Source of the DNA: an uncultured Buttiauxella sp.
Lineage (GTDB): Bacteria > Pseudomonadota > Gammaproteobacteria > Enterobacterales > Enterobacteriaceae
Assembly (NCBI GenBank): GCA_946480445.1
Contig: CAMLJN010000005.1
Location: forward strand, 141,117 to 205,116
Length of the DNA stretch: 64,000 nucleotides
Reading direction: 5' to 3'
Shown: positions 15,951 through 26,590 of the stretch, one piece after another
Layout of the letters: each line of letters starts with the position of its first letter
Position numbering within the stretch: the first letter of the stretch is position 1
Program-made: the position numbers and the translations under genes
Notes under the pieces: model-generated
The model's database searches: none
The model's input: the letters and a program-made list of their open reading frames with translations, nothing else
Told to the model about the DNA's origin: nothing

Positions 15951-16583
15951 ATGAATAAAACTTCTTTTAGAAATCACCGAGTTGAACGATTCAGCACGCG
16001 ACGTACCGCTAAAAAAAAGCCAGACACCGGACCGAAGCGGCTGGTTATCTTCAATAAACCGTACGATGTGCTACCGCAGTTCACAGACGAAGCGGGACGC
16101 AGCACGCTGAAAGATTACATCCCGTTACAAGGAATTTACGCAGCCGGGCGTCTGGACCGGGACAGTGAGGGCCTTCTGGTACTCACCAACGATGGCGCGC
16201 TCCAGGCCAGGCTGACCCAGCCGGGTAAAAAAACCGGCAAAATTTACTACGTGCAGGTAGAAGGTGTGCCCACGGAAGACGCGCTGGAGGCTCTGCGAAA
16301 GGGCGTGACGCTTAACGACGGTCCCACTCTGCCCGCAGGCGCCGAGCGGATTGCCGAGCCTGACTGGCTGTGGCCGCGCAATCCTCCTGTTCGCGAGCGA
16401 AAAACAATCCCCACCAGCTGGCTCAAAATCACGCTCTATGAAGGCCGCAATCGTCAGGTTCGCAGGATGACCGCCAATATAGGCTATCCTACTCTGCGTC
16501 TGATTCGTTATGCGATGGGTAATCTTAAACTTATCGACCTGGCTCCCGGCGAATGGCGGGAAATCCCGATGGATTCCGTATAA
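15951..16583 (+). CDS. rluE: 23S rRNA pseudouridine(2457) synthase RluE
   Basis: 210 residues. RsuA/RluB-type pseudouridine synthase without an S4 domain. The catalytic motif is [32 protein letters not shown] and the C-terminal [17 protein letters not shown] are diagnostic. A basic N-terminus ([10 protein letters not shown]) should contact rRNA. The start at 15951 gives the family length; an in-frame ATG 15 codons earlier would include the promoter -10 element. RluE modifies U2457 of 23S rRNA. Followed by nudJ after 21 bases, probably co-transcribed. Confidence 0.96.
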   Translation: MNKTSFRNHRVERFSTRRTAKKKPDTGPKRLVIFNKPYDVLPQFTDEAGRSTLKDYIPLQGIYAAGRLDRDSEGLLVLTNDGALQARLTQPGKKTGKIYYVQVEGVPTEDALEALRKGVTLNDGPTLPAGAERIAEPDWLWPRNPPVRERKTIPTSWLKITLYEGRNRQVRRMTANIGYPTLRLIRYAMGNLKLIDLAPGEWREIPMDSV

Positions 16584-16604
16584 TGCCGCATAGAAGGAAA
16601 GTTC

Positions 16605-17054
16605 ATGTTTAAACCGCACGTCACCGTCGCCTGCGTAGTACAGGCGCAGGAGAAGTTTCTGATCGTTGAAGAAACCATCAACGGCAAAGCTCTGTGGAAC
16701 CAGCCTGCCGGGCATCTGGAAGCGAATGAAACGCTGCTCCAGGCCGCCCGCCGCGAACTGTTCGAGGAAACGGGTATTCACGCCGAACCCCAGACGTTGA
16801 TCCGAATGCATCAGTGGGTCGCACCGGATAGCACACCGTTCCTGCGTTTTCTGTTTGCTATCGATCTGGAAGAACAGCTGCCCACCACGCCGCACGACAG
16901 CGATATCGACCGCTGCCTGTGGCTCGACGCACAACAAATTGTTAACGCAACGAATTTACGCTCGCCGCTGGTCGCCGAAAGCATCCGTTGCTATCAGCGA
17001 GCTGAACGTTATCCGCTCAGTATGATCGGCGCATTTAACTGGCCTTTTACTTAA
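16605..17054 (+). CDS. nudJ: Nudix phosphatase NudJ
   Basis: 149 residues. The Nudix box runs from Gly36 to Ile58 ([10 protein letters not shown], then [11 protein letters not shown]), with the metal-binding Glu residues of REL.EE.G. NudJ (YmfB) hydrolyses nucleoside tri- and diphosphates and thiamine precursor HMP-PP. AGAAGGAAAG precedes the ATG. It sits between rluE and mnmA as in E. coli. Confidence 0.95.
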   Translation: MFKPHVTVACVVQAQEKFLIVEETINGKALWNQPAGHLEANETLLQAARRELFEETGIHAEPQTLIRMHQWVAPDSTPFLRFLFAIDLEEQLPTTPHDSDIDRCLWLDAQQIVNATNLRSPLVAESIRCYQRAERYPLSMIGAFNWPFT

Positions 17055-17120
17055 GGGTGCCAGGGCCGGGGATGCGTGATAGAATACGCCGCCTTTAAGT
17101 TCAATGTCGTGAGTCTCTCC

Positions 17121-18227
17121 ATGTCTGAAAGCCCAAAAAAAGTAATCGTCGGGATGTCCGGCGGTGTTGATTCCTCCGTTTCTGCTTACCTGCTGCAACA
17201 GCAGGGCTACAGGGTAGAAGGCCTGTTCATGAAGAACTGGGAAGAGGATGATGGCGAGGAGTACTGCACCGCAGCCGCTGATTTAGCCGATGCGCAGGCC
17301 GTATGCGACAAGCTCGGCATTGAACTGCACACCGTAAACTTTGCCGCAGAATACTGGGACAACGTCTTTGAACACTTCCTGGAAGAGTACAAAGCGGGCC
17401 GCACGCCAAACCCGGATATTCTGTGCAACAAAGAAATCAAATTTAAAGCCTTCCTGGAATTCGCCGCTGAGGATTTAGGTGCCGATTACATCGCCACCGG
17501 TCACTACGTGCGCCGTGCCGACGTCAAGGGTAAAAGCCAGTTGCTGCGCGGCCTGGATGGCAACAAGGATCAAAGCTACTTCCTCTACACGCTCGGTCAC
17601 GAGCAAATCGCTCAGAGCCTGTTCCCGGTGGGCGAGTTAGAAAAACCGGAAGTACGCCGCATTGCCGAAGAACTGGATCTCATTACCGCGAAGAAGAAAG
17701 ACTCCACCGGTATCTGCTTTATCGGCGAGCGCAAATTCCGCGAGTTCCTCGGCCGCTATCTGCCGGCCCAGCCGGGCAAAATTATCACCGTTGACGGTGA
17801 GGCCATCGGCGAGCACCAGGGGCTGATGTATCACACTCTCGGCCAGCGTAAAGGGCTGGGAATCGGTGGCACCAAAGAAGGCAGCGAAGATCCGTGGTAC
17901 GTCGTGGATAAAGACGTTGAGAACAATATTCTGGTGGTCGCGCAGGGTCACGACCATCCTCGTCTGATGTCCGTGGGCCTGATTGCGCAGCAGCTGCACT
18001 GGGTGGACCGCGAGACGCTGACCGCCCCGCTTCGCTGCACGGTTAAAACGCGCTATCGTCAGACTGATATCCCCTGCACTGTCACCCCGCTGGATGCCGA
18101 CCGCATTGAAGTGCGCTTCGAAGAGCCGGTTTCTGCGGTCACGCCGGGCCAGTCCGCGGTATTTTACAGCGGTGAAGTCTGCCTGGGCGGCGGGATTATT
18201 GAGCAGCGCCTGCCGCTCATCGACTAA
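17121..18227 (+). CDS. mnmA: tRNA-specific 2-thiouridylase MnmA
   Basis: 368 residues, equal to E. coli. It makes 2-thiouridine at wobble U34 of tRNA Lys, Glu and Gln using persulfide sulfur passed through the Tus relay from IscS. The ATP pyrophosphatase loop is [15 protein letters not shown] at residues 11-25. The catalytic cysteines lie in [10 protein letters not shown] (about Cys102) and DSTGICFIG (about Cys199). The frame opens 15 codons earlier, but ATG 17121 gives [15 protein letters not shown] as in the family. HflD follows after 23 bases. Confidence 0.98.
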   Translation: MSESPKKVIVGMSGGVDSSVSAYLLQQQGYRVEGLFMKNWEEDDGEEYCTAAADLADAQAVCDKLGIELHTVNFAAEYWDNVFEHFLEEYKAGRTPNPDILCNKEIKFKAFLEFAAEDLGADYIATGHYVRRADVKGKSQLLRGLDGNKDQSYFLYTLGHEQIAQSLFPVGELEKPEVRRIAEELDLITAKKKDSTGICFIGERKFREFLGRYLPAQPGKIITVDGEAIGEHQGLMYHTLGQRKGLGIGGTKEGSEDPWYVVDKDVENNILVVAQGHDHPRLMSVGLIAQQLHWVDRETLTAPLRCTVKTRYRQTDIPCTVTPLDADRIEVRFEEPVSAVTPGQSAVFYSGEVCLGGGIIEQRLPLID

Positions 18228-18250
18228 TTTGCGGACAAGGACGAAATACT

Positions 18251-18880
18251 GTGGCCAAGAATTACTACGACATCACCCTCGCCCTGGCGGGAATATGCCA
18301 GTCCGCTCGTCTGGCGCAGCAGCTGGCGCATCAGGGGCATTGTGATACCGATGCGCTGCACGTATCGCTCAACAGCGTTATCGATCTGAACCCCGGCTCA
18401 ACGCTTGCCGTGTACGGCGGCAGCGAAGCAAACCTGAAGCTGGGGCTTGAGACGCTGCTCGGCGTGCTCAACGCCAGCAACCGCCAGGGGCTGAACGCTG
18501 AATTAACACGTTATACCCTTAGCCTGATGGTGCTGGAGCGCAAGCTGCACGCAAGCAAAGGGGCGATGGATACGCTCGGGTCGCGCATTGCGGGTCTGCA
18601 ACGCCAGCTTGAGCATTTCGATCTGGAATCAGACGCCCTGCTCAGCGCCATGGCCGGGATTTATGTGGACGTAATTAGCCCACTGGGGCCGCGTATTCAG
18701 GTTTCTGGCTCGCCTGCCGTGCTGCAAAACCCACAGGTGCAAAGCAAGGTTCGCGCCTCACTGTTGGCCGGTATTCGTGCCGCCGTGCTGTGGCACCAGG
18801 TTGGCGGTGGCCGCCTGCAACTTATGTTTTCCCGTAATCGCCTGTGCACGCAGGCAAAACAAATTCTTGCTCATTGTTAA
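18251..18880 (+). CDS. hflD: High-frequency lysogenization protein HflD
   Basis: 209 residues beginning with GTG at 18251 ([19 protein letters not shown]), the same point as in E. coli, preceded by AAGGACG. Peripheral membrane protein; in E. coli it binds lambda CII and lowers lysogeny, and its cellular task is unclear. The C-terminus ends at KQILAHC, a few residues short of E. coli. All-alpha sequence with conserved [13 protein letters not shown] and [16 protein letters not shown]. Lies between mnmA and purB, 21 bases before purB. Confidence 0.95.
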   Translation: MAKNYYDITLALAGICQSARLAQQLAHQGHCDTDALHVSLNSVIDLNPGSTLAVYGGSEANLKLGLETLLGVLNASNRQGLNAELTRYTLSLMVLERKLHASKGAMDTLGSRIAGLQRQLEHFDLESDALLSAMAGIYVDVISPLGPRIQVSGSPAVLQNPQVQSKVRASLLAGIRAAVLWHQVGGGRLQLMFSRNRLCTQAKQILAHC

Positions 18881-18898
18881 CCTCTTTCGGAGTTGTAA

Positions 18899-20272
<1,374 letters not shown>

Positions 20273-20287
20273 GCGTTAAGCCAGTCC

Positions 20288-20348
20288 GGCGGGTAGCGCC
20301 ACGCTTGCCCGCCCTGCAAAAACTGCGGCTCCGCTGCCCGGCGGAGTC
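20288..20348. repeat. Two GC-rich hairpins between purB and phoP
   Basis: GGCGGG / CCCGCC (20288-20313), with a loop of about 14 bases, resembles a REP unit. A second hairpin GGCTCCGC / GCGGAGTC (20325-20348) follows. Neither has a proper T tail, but together they may protect the purB mRNA end or terminate it weakly. Confidence 0.45.
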
Positions 20349-20358
20349 TATTTCCAGA

Positions 20359-20375
20359 TGTTTATCCGTTGTTTA
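20359..20375 (+). promoter_or_regulatory. PhoP box of the phoPQ promoter
   Basis: Two direct repeats TGTTTA separated by TCCGT, an exact match to the PhoP consensus (T)GTTTA-N5-(T)GTTTA. The -10 GATAAT at 20388-20393 lies 12 bases downstream, the standard arrangement for PhoP-activated promoters. It indicates positive autoregulation at low Mg2+. Confidence 0.9.
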
Positions 20376-20436
20376 CTCCTCCTCAATGATAATTAGCGTT
20401 AAACTAGCAGAAACGTTTATATATTGAGGAAATGCG

Positions 20437-21108
20437 ATGCGCGTTCTGGTTGTGGAAGATAATGCCCTGCTGCGCCACCACCTGCAGGTGCAGCTGCGTG
20501 AAGCTGGCCATCAGGTCGATGCCGCTGAAGATGCAAAGGAAGCGGACTACTTCTTAAACGAGCACACGCCGGATATTGCGATTGTCGATCTCGGCCTGCC
20601 CGATGAAGACGGTGTAAGTCTGATCCGCCGCTGGCGCGGCCACGGTGTCACTCTTCCGGTGCTTGTCTTAACCGCCCGGGAAGGCTGGCAGGATAAAGTC
20701 GAAGTGCTGGGCGCCGGTGCCGATGACTATGTTACTAAACCCTTCCATGTTGAAGAGGTGGTCGCCCGAATGCAGGCGCTGATGCGCCGTAACAGCGGCC
20801 TCGCCTCACAGTTAATCTCCATGCCGCCTTTCCAGGTCGATCTCTCGCGCCGCGAGCTGTCCATTAACGACGCCCTGATCAAGCTCACCGCTTTTGAGTA
20901 CACCATTATGGAAACGCTTATCCGCAACGCCGGAAAAGTGGTCAGCAAAGACTCGCTGATGCTCCAGCTCTACCCGGATGCGGAGCTGCGTGAAAGCCAC
21001 ACGATTGACGTGCTGATGGGTCGCCTGCGTAAAAAAATCCAGGCTGAGCACGCCCAGGAGGTTATCACCACCGTGCGGGGCCAGGGCTACCGTTTCGACC
21101 TGCGCTAA
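20437..21108 (+). CDS. phoP: Response regulator PhoP
   Basis: 223 residues. Receiver domain (1-120) with the acidic pocket VVEDN, phospho-acceptor Asp51 in [11 protein letters not shown] and Lys in VTKPF; OmpR-type winged helix (about 125-223) with [13 protein letters not shown] and GRLRKKI. PhoP senses low Mg2+, acid and antimicrobial peptides through PhoQ and controls Mg2+ uptake and envelope remodelling. TGAGGAAATG gives the ribosome site. phoQ follows after two bases. Confidence 0.98.
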   Translation: MRVLVVEDNALLRHHLQVQLREAGHQVDAAEDAKEADYFLNEHTPDIAIVDLGLPDEDGVSLIRRWRGHGVTLPVLVLTAREGWQDKVEVLGAGADDYVTKPFHVEEVVARMQALMRRNSGLASQLISMPPFQVDLSRRELSINDALIKLTAFEYTIMETLIRNAGKVVSKDSLMLQLYPDAELRESHTIDVLMGRLRKKIQAEHAQEVITTVRGQGYRFDLR

Positions 21109-21110
21109 CG

Positions 21111-22571
21111 ATGAAACTCACCGGCCACCTCTTCCCGCTCTCGCTGCGGGTTCGCTTTTTACTCGCCACCGCCGCCGTCGTGATGGTGCTTTCACTCGCC
21201 TACGGCCTGGTCGCGCTGGTTGGCTACAGCGTCAGCTTCGACAAAACGACCTTTCGGCTGCTGCGAGGGGAAAGCAATCTGTTCTATACCCTGGCCACCC
21301 GCCACGACGGGAAGATAAGCGTCGAGATCCCTGAAAACCTGAGCCTGCAAAGCCCGACAATGACGCTCATCTATGACGATCGCGGCAATCTGCTGTGGTC
21401 CCAGAGGGACGTGCCCTATGTGGTAAAACAGATTAAAAAAGAGTGGCTTACCTCCAATGGCTTTTATGAGCTGGAAGCCAATTTCGCCACCAGCAGCGCT
21501 CTGGTCGGTAATGATGCGACCCTGCAGGCAAAGCTCAAAGATATTCAGGAAGATGACGACGACAGCGAAATGACGCACTCCGTGGCAGTCAATCAGTACC
21601 CCGCCACCGCCAGAATGCCCGCTTTAACGGTCGTGGTGATCGACAACATCCCTATCGAGCTGAAACGCTTTTATATGGTCTGGAGCTGGTTTATCTACGT
21701 TCTGCTTGCCAATCTGCTGCTGGTCATTCCCCTGCTCTGGGTAGCGGCATGGTGGAGCCTGCGGCCTATCGAAGCGCTGGCAAAAGAGGTTCGGGAGCTG
21801 GAGATGCACGATCGTGACAGCCTGAACCCGGAAACCACGCGCGAGCTGACAAGCCTGGTCAACAACCTGAACCGGCTGCTGCGCACCGAGCGCGACCGCT
21901 ATGATAAATACCGCACCACGCTCACCGATCTGACCCACAGCCTGAAAACGCCACTGGCCGTGCTACAAACCACGCTGCGCTCCCTGCGCACCGACAAGCT
22001 CAACGTGGAAGAAGCGGAGCCGGTCATGCTGGAACAAATTAGCCGCATCTCGCAACAAATTGGCTATTACCTGCATCGTGCCAGCATGCGTGGCAACAGC
22101 GCTTTACTGAGCCGCGAGCTCCACTCTGTCGCCCCCTTGCTGGATAATCTTTGCTCCGCGTTAAACAAGGTGTACCAGAACAAGGGCGTTGATATCACGC
22201 TTGATATCTCACCGGAAATAACTTTTATCGGTGAAAAAAATGACTTTATGGAAGTGATGGGTAACGTGCTGGATAACGCCTGCAAATACTGCCTGGAGTT
22301 CGTCGAGATTTCTGCCCGCCAGCTCGACGACACGCTGCATTTGTACGTGGAGGACGACGGCCCCGGCATCCCTGAAAGCAAACGCGCGATCGTGTTTGAT
22401 CGCGGACAGCGCGCTGATACGCTGCGGCCCGGCCAGGGCGTAGGTCTGTCCGTCGCCCGCGAAATCGTGGAACAGTACGCCGGTGCGATCCGTCCCGCAA
22501 CCAGCGAACTCGGCGGCGTGCGCATGGAAGTCGTTTTTGCGCGCCAGCGTCCAGAGCGTGAAGAAGATTGA
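21111..22571 (+). CDS. phoQ: Sensor histidine kinase PhoQ
   Basis: 486 residues, full length. Two membrane helices (about 17-38 and 190-215) flank a periplasmic sensor with the acidic patch EDDDDSEM at 147-154 that binds divalent cations. A HAMP linker follows, then the H box [15 protein letters not shown] with phospho-His276, and an ATPase domain with N box [10 protein letters not shown] and G boxes DDGPGI and GQGVGLSVA. It phosphorylates PhoP and dephosphorylates it when Mg2+ is high. Co-transcribed with phoP. Confidence 0.98.
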   Translation: MKLTGHLFPLSLRVRFLLATAAVVMVLSLAYGLVALVGYSVSFDKTTFRLLRGESNLFYTLATRHDGKISVEIPENLSLQSPTMTLIYDDRGNLLWSQRDVPYVVKQIKKEWLTSNGFYELEANFATSSALVGNDATLQAKLKDIQEDDDDSEMTHSVAVNQYPATARMPALTVVVIDNIPIELKRFYMVWSWFIYVLLANLLLVIPLLWVAAWWSLRPIEALAKEVRELEMHDRDSLNPETTRELTSLVNNLNRLLRTERDRYDKYRTTLTDLTHSLKTPLAVLQTTLRSLRTDKLNVEEAEPVMLEQISRISQQIGYYLHRASMRGNSALLSRELHSVAPLLDNLCSALNKVYQNKGVDITLDISPEITFIGEKNDFMEVMGNVLDNACKYCLEFVEISARQLDDTLHLYVEDDGPGIPESKRAIVFDRGQRADTLRPGQGVGLSVAREIVEQYAGAIRPATSELGGVRMEVVFARQRPEREED

Positions 22572-22642
22572 AAATACTCCCGTAACCCACGGTCCCATCC
22601 GTTATAATCCGCTCAGGTTCCTTCACCTGCCGGATAATAAAA

Positions 22643-23764
22643 ATGGAATACACCCTGGATTTAAACTGGCCCGATTTTATCGAGCGCTACTGGCAAAAAC
22701 GCCCGGTGGTGCTTAAACGCGGCTTCAAAAACTTTATCGACCCCCTCTCCCCGGACGAACTGGCAGGCCTTGCCATGGAAAACGAGGTAGACAGCCGACT
22801 GGTGAGTCATCAGGACGGCAAATGGCAGGTCAGCCACGGGCCGTTCCAGAGCTACGATCACTTAGGCGAAAATAACTGGTCGCTGCTGGTGCAGGCAGTT
22901 AACCACTGGCATGAGCAAAGCGCCGGGCTGATGCGCCCCTTCCGCGCCCTGCCGGACTGGCGTATCGACGATTTAATGATCTCGTTCTCAGTTCCGGGCG
23001 GCGGCGTTGGCCCACATCTGGATCAGTACGATGTGTTTATCATTCAGGGCGTTGGCCGCCGTCGCTGGCGAGTGGGCGAAAAGGTGCCGATGAAGCAGCA
23101 CTGCCCGCACCCGGATCTGCTCCAGGTGGAGCCTTTCGAAGGCATCATTGATGAAGAGCTGGAGCCGGGCGATATTCTGTATATCCCGCCAGGCTTCCCG
23201 CATGAAGGCTACTCGCTGGAAAACTCGATGAACTATTCCGTAGGCTTCCGTGCGCCGAGCGGGCGCGAGCTGATCAGCGGGTTCGCCGATTATGTTCTGC
23301 AACGCGAGCTGGGCAGCCACCGTTATACCGATCCCGATGTGCCCGCCCGTCAACAGCCCGCCGATATCCTGCCTGAAGAGCTGGATAAACTGCGCGGCAT
23401 GATGCAGGAGCTGATCAATCAGCCTGAGCACTTCAAGGCCTGGTTCGGCGAATTTATTACTCAGTCCCGTCACGAGCTGGATGTCGCCCCGCCTGAACCG
23501 CCTTACCAGCCGGATGAGATCTACGACGCGCTGCAACAGGGTGACGCGTTAACGCGCCTCGGCGGCCTGCGCGTGCTGCGTATTGGCACCGATGTTTACG
23601 TCAACGGCGAGCTGCTCGACAGCCCGCACCGTCCGGCGGTAGAGGCTCTGGCAAGCCATATCAGGCTGCATGCTGAAGCCTTTGGCGATGCGCTGGAAGA
23701 TCCGTCGTTCCTGGCCATGCTTGCCGCGCTGGTCAACAGCGGATACTGGTACTTCGAGGGTTAA
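22643..23764 (+). CDS. roxA: Ribosomal protein uL16 arginine hydroxylase RoxA
   Basis: 373 residues. JmjC-type Fe(II)/2-oxoglutarate oxygenase: His125 and Asp127 in VGPHLDQYDVF, the third ligand His in IPPGFPHEGYS, and IIQGVGRRRWRVG in between. RoxA (YcfD) hydroxylates an arginine of ribosomal protein L16. The C-terminal winged-helix and dimer regions are complete. In E. coli roxA adjoins pepT; here about 16 kb of other genes follow. Confidence 0.96.
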   Translation: MEYTLDLNWPDFIERYWQKRPVVLKRGFKNFIDPLSPDELAGLAMENEVDSRLVSHQDGKWQVSHGPFQSYDHLGENNWSLLVQAVNHWHEQSAGLMRPFRALPDWRIDDLMISFSVPGGGVGPHLDQYDVFIIQGVGRRRWRVGEKVPMKQHCPHPDLLQVEPFEGIIDEELEPGDILYIPPGFPHEGYSLENSMNYSVGFRAPSGRELISGFADYVLQRELGSHRYTDPDVPARQQPADILPEELDKLRGMMQELINQPEHFKAWFGEFITQSRHELDVAPPEPPYQPDEIYDALQQGDALTRLGGLRVLRIGTDVYVNGELLDSPHRPAVEALASHIRLHAEAFGDALEDPSFLAMLAALVNSGYWYFEG

Positions 23765-23776
23765 CGCCAGCCCCGT

Positions 23777-23809
23777 CTGCTCAGCCAACGTTACTTTCTG
23801 GCTGAGCAG
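23777..23809 (+). terminator. Perfect 11-bp hairpin after roxA
   Basis: CTGCTCAGCCA / TGGCTGAGCAG with an 11-base loop, 12 bases after the stop. There is no T tail, so it may stabilise the mRNA end or act with Rho. Confidence 0.5.
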
Positions 23810-23895
23810 GCAAATACCCTGCACTGAACAGCCTGATTCGTCAGGCGACGGATAATTCGTTATCATCCGTTTCCTCTCTCCCTCCAGGCTACCTG

Positions 23896-24594
23896 ATGTC
23901 TACGATTTTCGATACCTTTATTGCCCCACCGTGCCATGACAGGATAGAGATTCTCTATCAGGACGATCATCTGGTGCTGATCAATAAGCCTGGCGGACTG
24001 CTCAGCCTCTCGGGAAAAAATCCACAAAATCTCGATTCTGTACATCACCGGCTGGTCCAGCAATTTCCCGGTTGTACACTGGTCCACCGCCTGGATTTCG
24101 GGACTTCCGGGCTGATGGTGATTGCCCGCAATAAGACAATCAATGCCGCCCTCTGTCACCAGTTCAGCCAGCGCACAGTGACCAAAGTCTACAGCGCCCT
24201 GCTCTGCGGCCACCTGGACGACAACGAAGGGGTGATAGACGCCGCAATTGCCAAAGACCCGGCGCTGTTCCCGTTGATGTCAATTTGCCCCCTCCATGGG
24301 AAGCCCGCCCGCTCCCACTATCAGGTTATTGAGCGCTTTAATCGCCCGCTGGAAGACGGGACGTTACTGCCGTTGACGCGGGTACAGCTGACTCCAGAAA
24401 CCGGACGCACCCATCAGCTACGCATCCACTGCCAGCAGTTGGGTCATCCTATTCTGGGCTGCGACCTGTACGGCGGCCGCCTGCTACCGGGCTGCGAACG
24501 AACCCCGCGGCTGATGCTGCACGCAAGCGAACTGCATTTTGTTCATCCCGTCAGCGAAGAGTGCATCAAAGCACATAACGCCTCCCCATTCTGA
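23896..24594 (+). CDS. RluA-family pseudouridine synthase
   Basis: 232 residues. The catalytic motif VHRLDFGTSGLMVIA (Asp near residue 67) and the TGRTHQLRIHCQQLGHPILG motif place it in the RluA family; no S4 domain. It is close in size to RluA (23S U746 and tRNA U32) but diverges in details such as HRLDFGTSG instead of HRLDMATSG, so it is either RluA or, more likely, a paralogue with a different RNA target. E. coli has nothing at this site. It begins the accessory block between roxA and pepT. Confidence 0.88.
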   Translation: MSTIFDTFIAPPCHDRIEILYQDDHLVLINKPGGLLSLSGKNPQNLDSVHHRLVQQFPGCTLVHRLDFGTSGLMVIARNKTINAALCHQFSQRTVTKVYSALLCGHLDDNEGVIDAAIAKDPALFPLMSICPLHGKPARSHYQVIERFNRPLEDGTLLPLTRVQLTPETGRTHQLRIHCQQLGHPILGCDLYGGRLLPGCERTPRLMLHASELHFVHPVSEECIKAHNASPF

Positions 24595-24642
24595 ACGCGA
24601 AAGTCTCTGTAACGATGCCACGTTAAAGCGGCAGCACTAACC

Positions 24643-24668
24643 GGCACACCCTCATCTGAGGATGTGCC
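24643..24668 (+). terminator. Hairpin downstream of the RluA-like gene
   Basis: GGCACACCCTCA / TGAGGATGTGCC pairs with one mismatch around a two-base turn. A TTTTTT run starts 13 bases later, so termination is possible. Confidence 0.45.
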
Positions 24669-24777
24669 AGGCTGACTGTGTTTTTTATCCGCTGCTGGGG
24701 CCGTAAAAATCAAAGCCGCCTTCCCCGTGCGGCTATCTTTAAGGCTGGCTTAACCGGAATACACAGAGGAAGACTTA

Positions 24778-25596
24778 ATGATCGTGTTATGCAAAGCCTG
24801 CGGCACCTCCTATGAGACAGACGGTACTCATCCGGACCATTGCAAAATCTGCGAAGACGAGCGTCAGTACGTGCCCGCCACGGGACAGGAATGGATCCAT
24901 TTGGCTCCCCTTTTGGCTGGCCACTCAAATAAATGGAAACAGCATCAGGCCAACCTTTTTAGCATCCAGACCGTGCCCGAATTTGCGATTGGTCAGCGCG
25001 CTTTTATTGTCAGAACGCCGGAAGGTAATATTCTGTGGGACTGCATTGCAACGCTCGACGACGCCACCAAAGCATTGATTGCCTCCCTGGGCGGGCTTAA
25101 GGCTATCGCCATCTCGCATCCTCATTACTACACCACCATGCAGGAATGGGCAGCCGAATTTAACGCCCCCCTTTACCTGCATGCCAGCGATCGCGAGTGG
25201 ATCATGCGGGACAGCCCGTGGATCACTCTTTGGGAAGGTGACACCCTCAAGCTGACCGCTGAGGTGAGTGTCATCCGTCTCGGCGGGCACTTCGCCGGCG
25301 GCAGCGTGCTTCATTGGGCACGGGACGCAGGAGTACTGCTTTGCGGAGATATCTTACAGGTCACCCCGGGCGCGGATGCCGTATCCTTTATGTGGAGCTA
25401 TCCTAATATGCTGCCGCTGCCGGCAGCGACGGTCAGCGATATTACGCGCCGCCTGGGGAACGTGAAATTTACGAAACTCCATGGCGCGTTCGAAGGCAAG
25501 GATATTCCGGAAAATGCCGCTGACATCGTGCGCCGCTCGGGCGAAAAGTATCTTGCCTGCCTCAACGCCGACCCGAAAGCGCCGGGGCGCCGCTGA
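24778..25596 (+). CDS. MBL-fold protein with N-terminal zinc ribbon
   Basis: 272 residues, cytosolic. A rubredoxin-like knuckle CKAC...CKIC (Cys5, Cys8, Cys22, Cys25) precedes a metallo-beta-lactamase fold. The usual HxHxDH signature reads SHPHYY (His114, His116, then Tyr for Asp and Thr for the last His). GGHFAGG with His171 and CGDI with Asp191 are present, as is LHGAF near residue 235. Part of the usual metal set is therefore altered. The family is annotated as putative hydrolases; no reaction is known. AGAGGAAG precedes the ATG. Convergent with the NTF2-like genes. Confidence 0.85.
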   Translation: MIVLCKACGTSYETDGTHPDHCKICEDERQYVPATGQEWIHLAPLLAGHSNKWKQHQANLFSIQTVPEFAIGQRAFIVRTPEGNILWDCIATLDDATKALIASLGGLKAIAISHPHYYTTMQEWAAEFNAPLYLHASDREWIMRDSPWITLWEGDTLKLTAEVSVIRLGGHFAGGSVLHWARDAGVLLCGDILQVTPGADAVSFMWSYPNMLPLPAATVSDITRRLGNVKFTKLHGAFEGKDIPENAADIVRRSGEKYLACLNADPKAPGRR

Positions 25597-25614
25597 TAAT
25601 CCGGGCAACATATG

Positions 25615-26019
25615 TCAGGCTGTTTCAGCATCCAGAAGAGCTGTGCCGTAAGAATTGTCGATGGTACAAAGCCAGCGGCCGTTGCTTTCCTGGCGGAACA
25701 CATAGGTTGCCCGACGCGTTGTCTCAACCGTCTCTCCCTGCCCGTCAGGGAAATGCAGGCGTGTTTCCATAATAACCAGGGCATTGCCGCCACCTTCAAG
25801 GATCTGCATCTCTCCTTGTTCCACCACAAGCCGATCCTGGAAGTAATCGGAGATAGCAATGAAGGCTTTACGGATATTATCTTTTCCTTTGGCGACCATG
25901 CCGGGCTTCACTACCAGAGCAGCATCTTCCGCATAGTGCTCCATAAGCGAATCAAAATCTTTTGCTGTAATGGCCCTGTCACAGGCCTCAATAATCTGCC
26001 GTATTGTCTGCGAGCTCAT
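25615..26019 (-). CDS. NTF2-like (SnoaL/DUF4440-type) protein
   Basis: 134 residues from ATG 26019, chosen because GGAGAGAGG precedes it and the fold starts there; the open frame runs 28 codons further up. The pattern RQIIEACDRAITAKDFDSLMEHYAEDAALV, in its parts an N-terminal helix then a strand, is the standard cone-shaped NTF2-like fold. GKDNIRKAF and RATYVFRQESNGRWLC follow. Such proteins are small-molecule binding or isomerase-like; the function is unknown. Second of two adjacent NTF2-like genes on the minus strand, 49 bases apart. Confidence 0.8.
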   Translation of the reverse strand: MSSQTIRQIIEACDRAITAKDFDSLMEHYAEDAALVVKPGMVAKGKDNIRKAFIAISDYFQDRLVVEQGEMQILEGGGNALVIMETRLHFPDGQGETVETTRRATYVFRQESNGRWLCTIDNSYGTALLDAETA

Positions 26020-26068
26020 ATCCCTCTCTCCTGTAAAGTTCTCGACCTGTATTGACCCAAATCCGACA

Positions 26069-26419
26069 TTAACCGGCGGTCGGCGTGCCCTGATGAAAGA
26101 CAAGCTGCCAGCGTCCTCCTTCTGAACGCAGCCAGTGGGAGGATCGCAGGGAGTGACGAGTGCCGTCAGGCTGCCAGGTCCTGTAATGCAGGATAAGGCT
26201 GTTTTCTCCCGTCGTGAGGAGCTGAAAGTCGGCGCTGAGGATTGCAGGGGCGTTTTTTTCCTGCGCTAAAGCCTCTACCGTCTCTTTCCGGTCGACCAAC
26301 ATACCTGAACGGGTTATCTCACAATATTCCGGATGCAGGATCTGCTCAAGCCATGCGCGGTCGCTCCGCCTTTCAAAGTGCAGACTGCATTCCAGTTTTT
26401 TAAGCTTCTCCAGCAACAT
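26069..26419 (-). CDS. DUF4440/NTF2-like protein
   Basis: 116 residues, the size of one NTF2-like domain. The helix ECSLHFERRSDRAWLEQIL, then HPEYCEITRSG and the C-terminal strand pair SSHWLRSEGGRWQLVFHQGT are typical of DUF4440. An AGGAGAAG sequence lies just before the ATG. Probably co-transcribed with the downstream NTF2-like gene. No known function. Confidence 0.82.
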   Translation of the reverse strand: MLLEKLKKLECSLHFERRSDRAWLEQILHPEYCEITRSGMLVDRKETVEALAQEKNAPAILSADFQLLTTGENSLILHYRTWQPDGTRHSLRSSHWLRSEGGRWQLVFHQGTPTAG

Positions 26420-26559
26420 GTGGCTTCTCCTCCCGGCACGATGTGAGCCATTTTTTTACTCTATCATCAAATGCCTGCTGGCGTTGGCATTCTGGCGGGT
26501 AACGCTAAGTTATAAATAAGCGCTCAATCATTCGATGGCGCCCAGGTGTTTAATATCAA

Positions 26560-26579
26560 TTTACTCATTGACGAGTAAA
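26560..26579. promoter_or_regulatory. Palindromic operator candidate before the CDF gene
   Basis: TTTACTC-ATTGAC-GAGTAAA, a perfect 7-bp inverted repeat with a six-base centre, ends 11 bases before the CDF start codon. It has the form of a dimeric repressor site. No regulator gene is adjacent. Confidence 0.4.
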
Positions 26580-26590
26580 ATCGTGCATCA

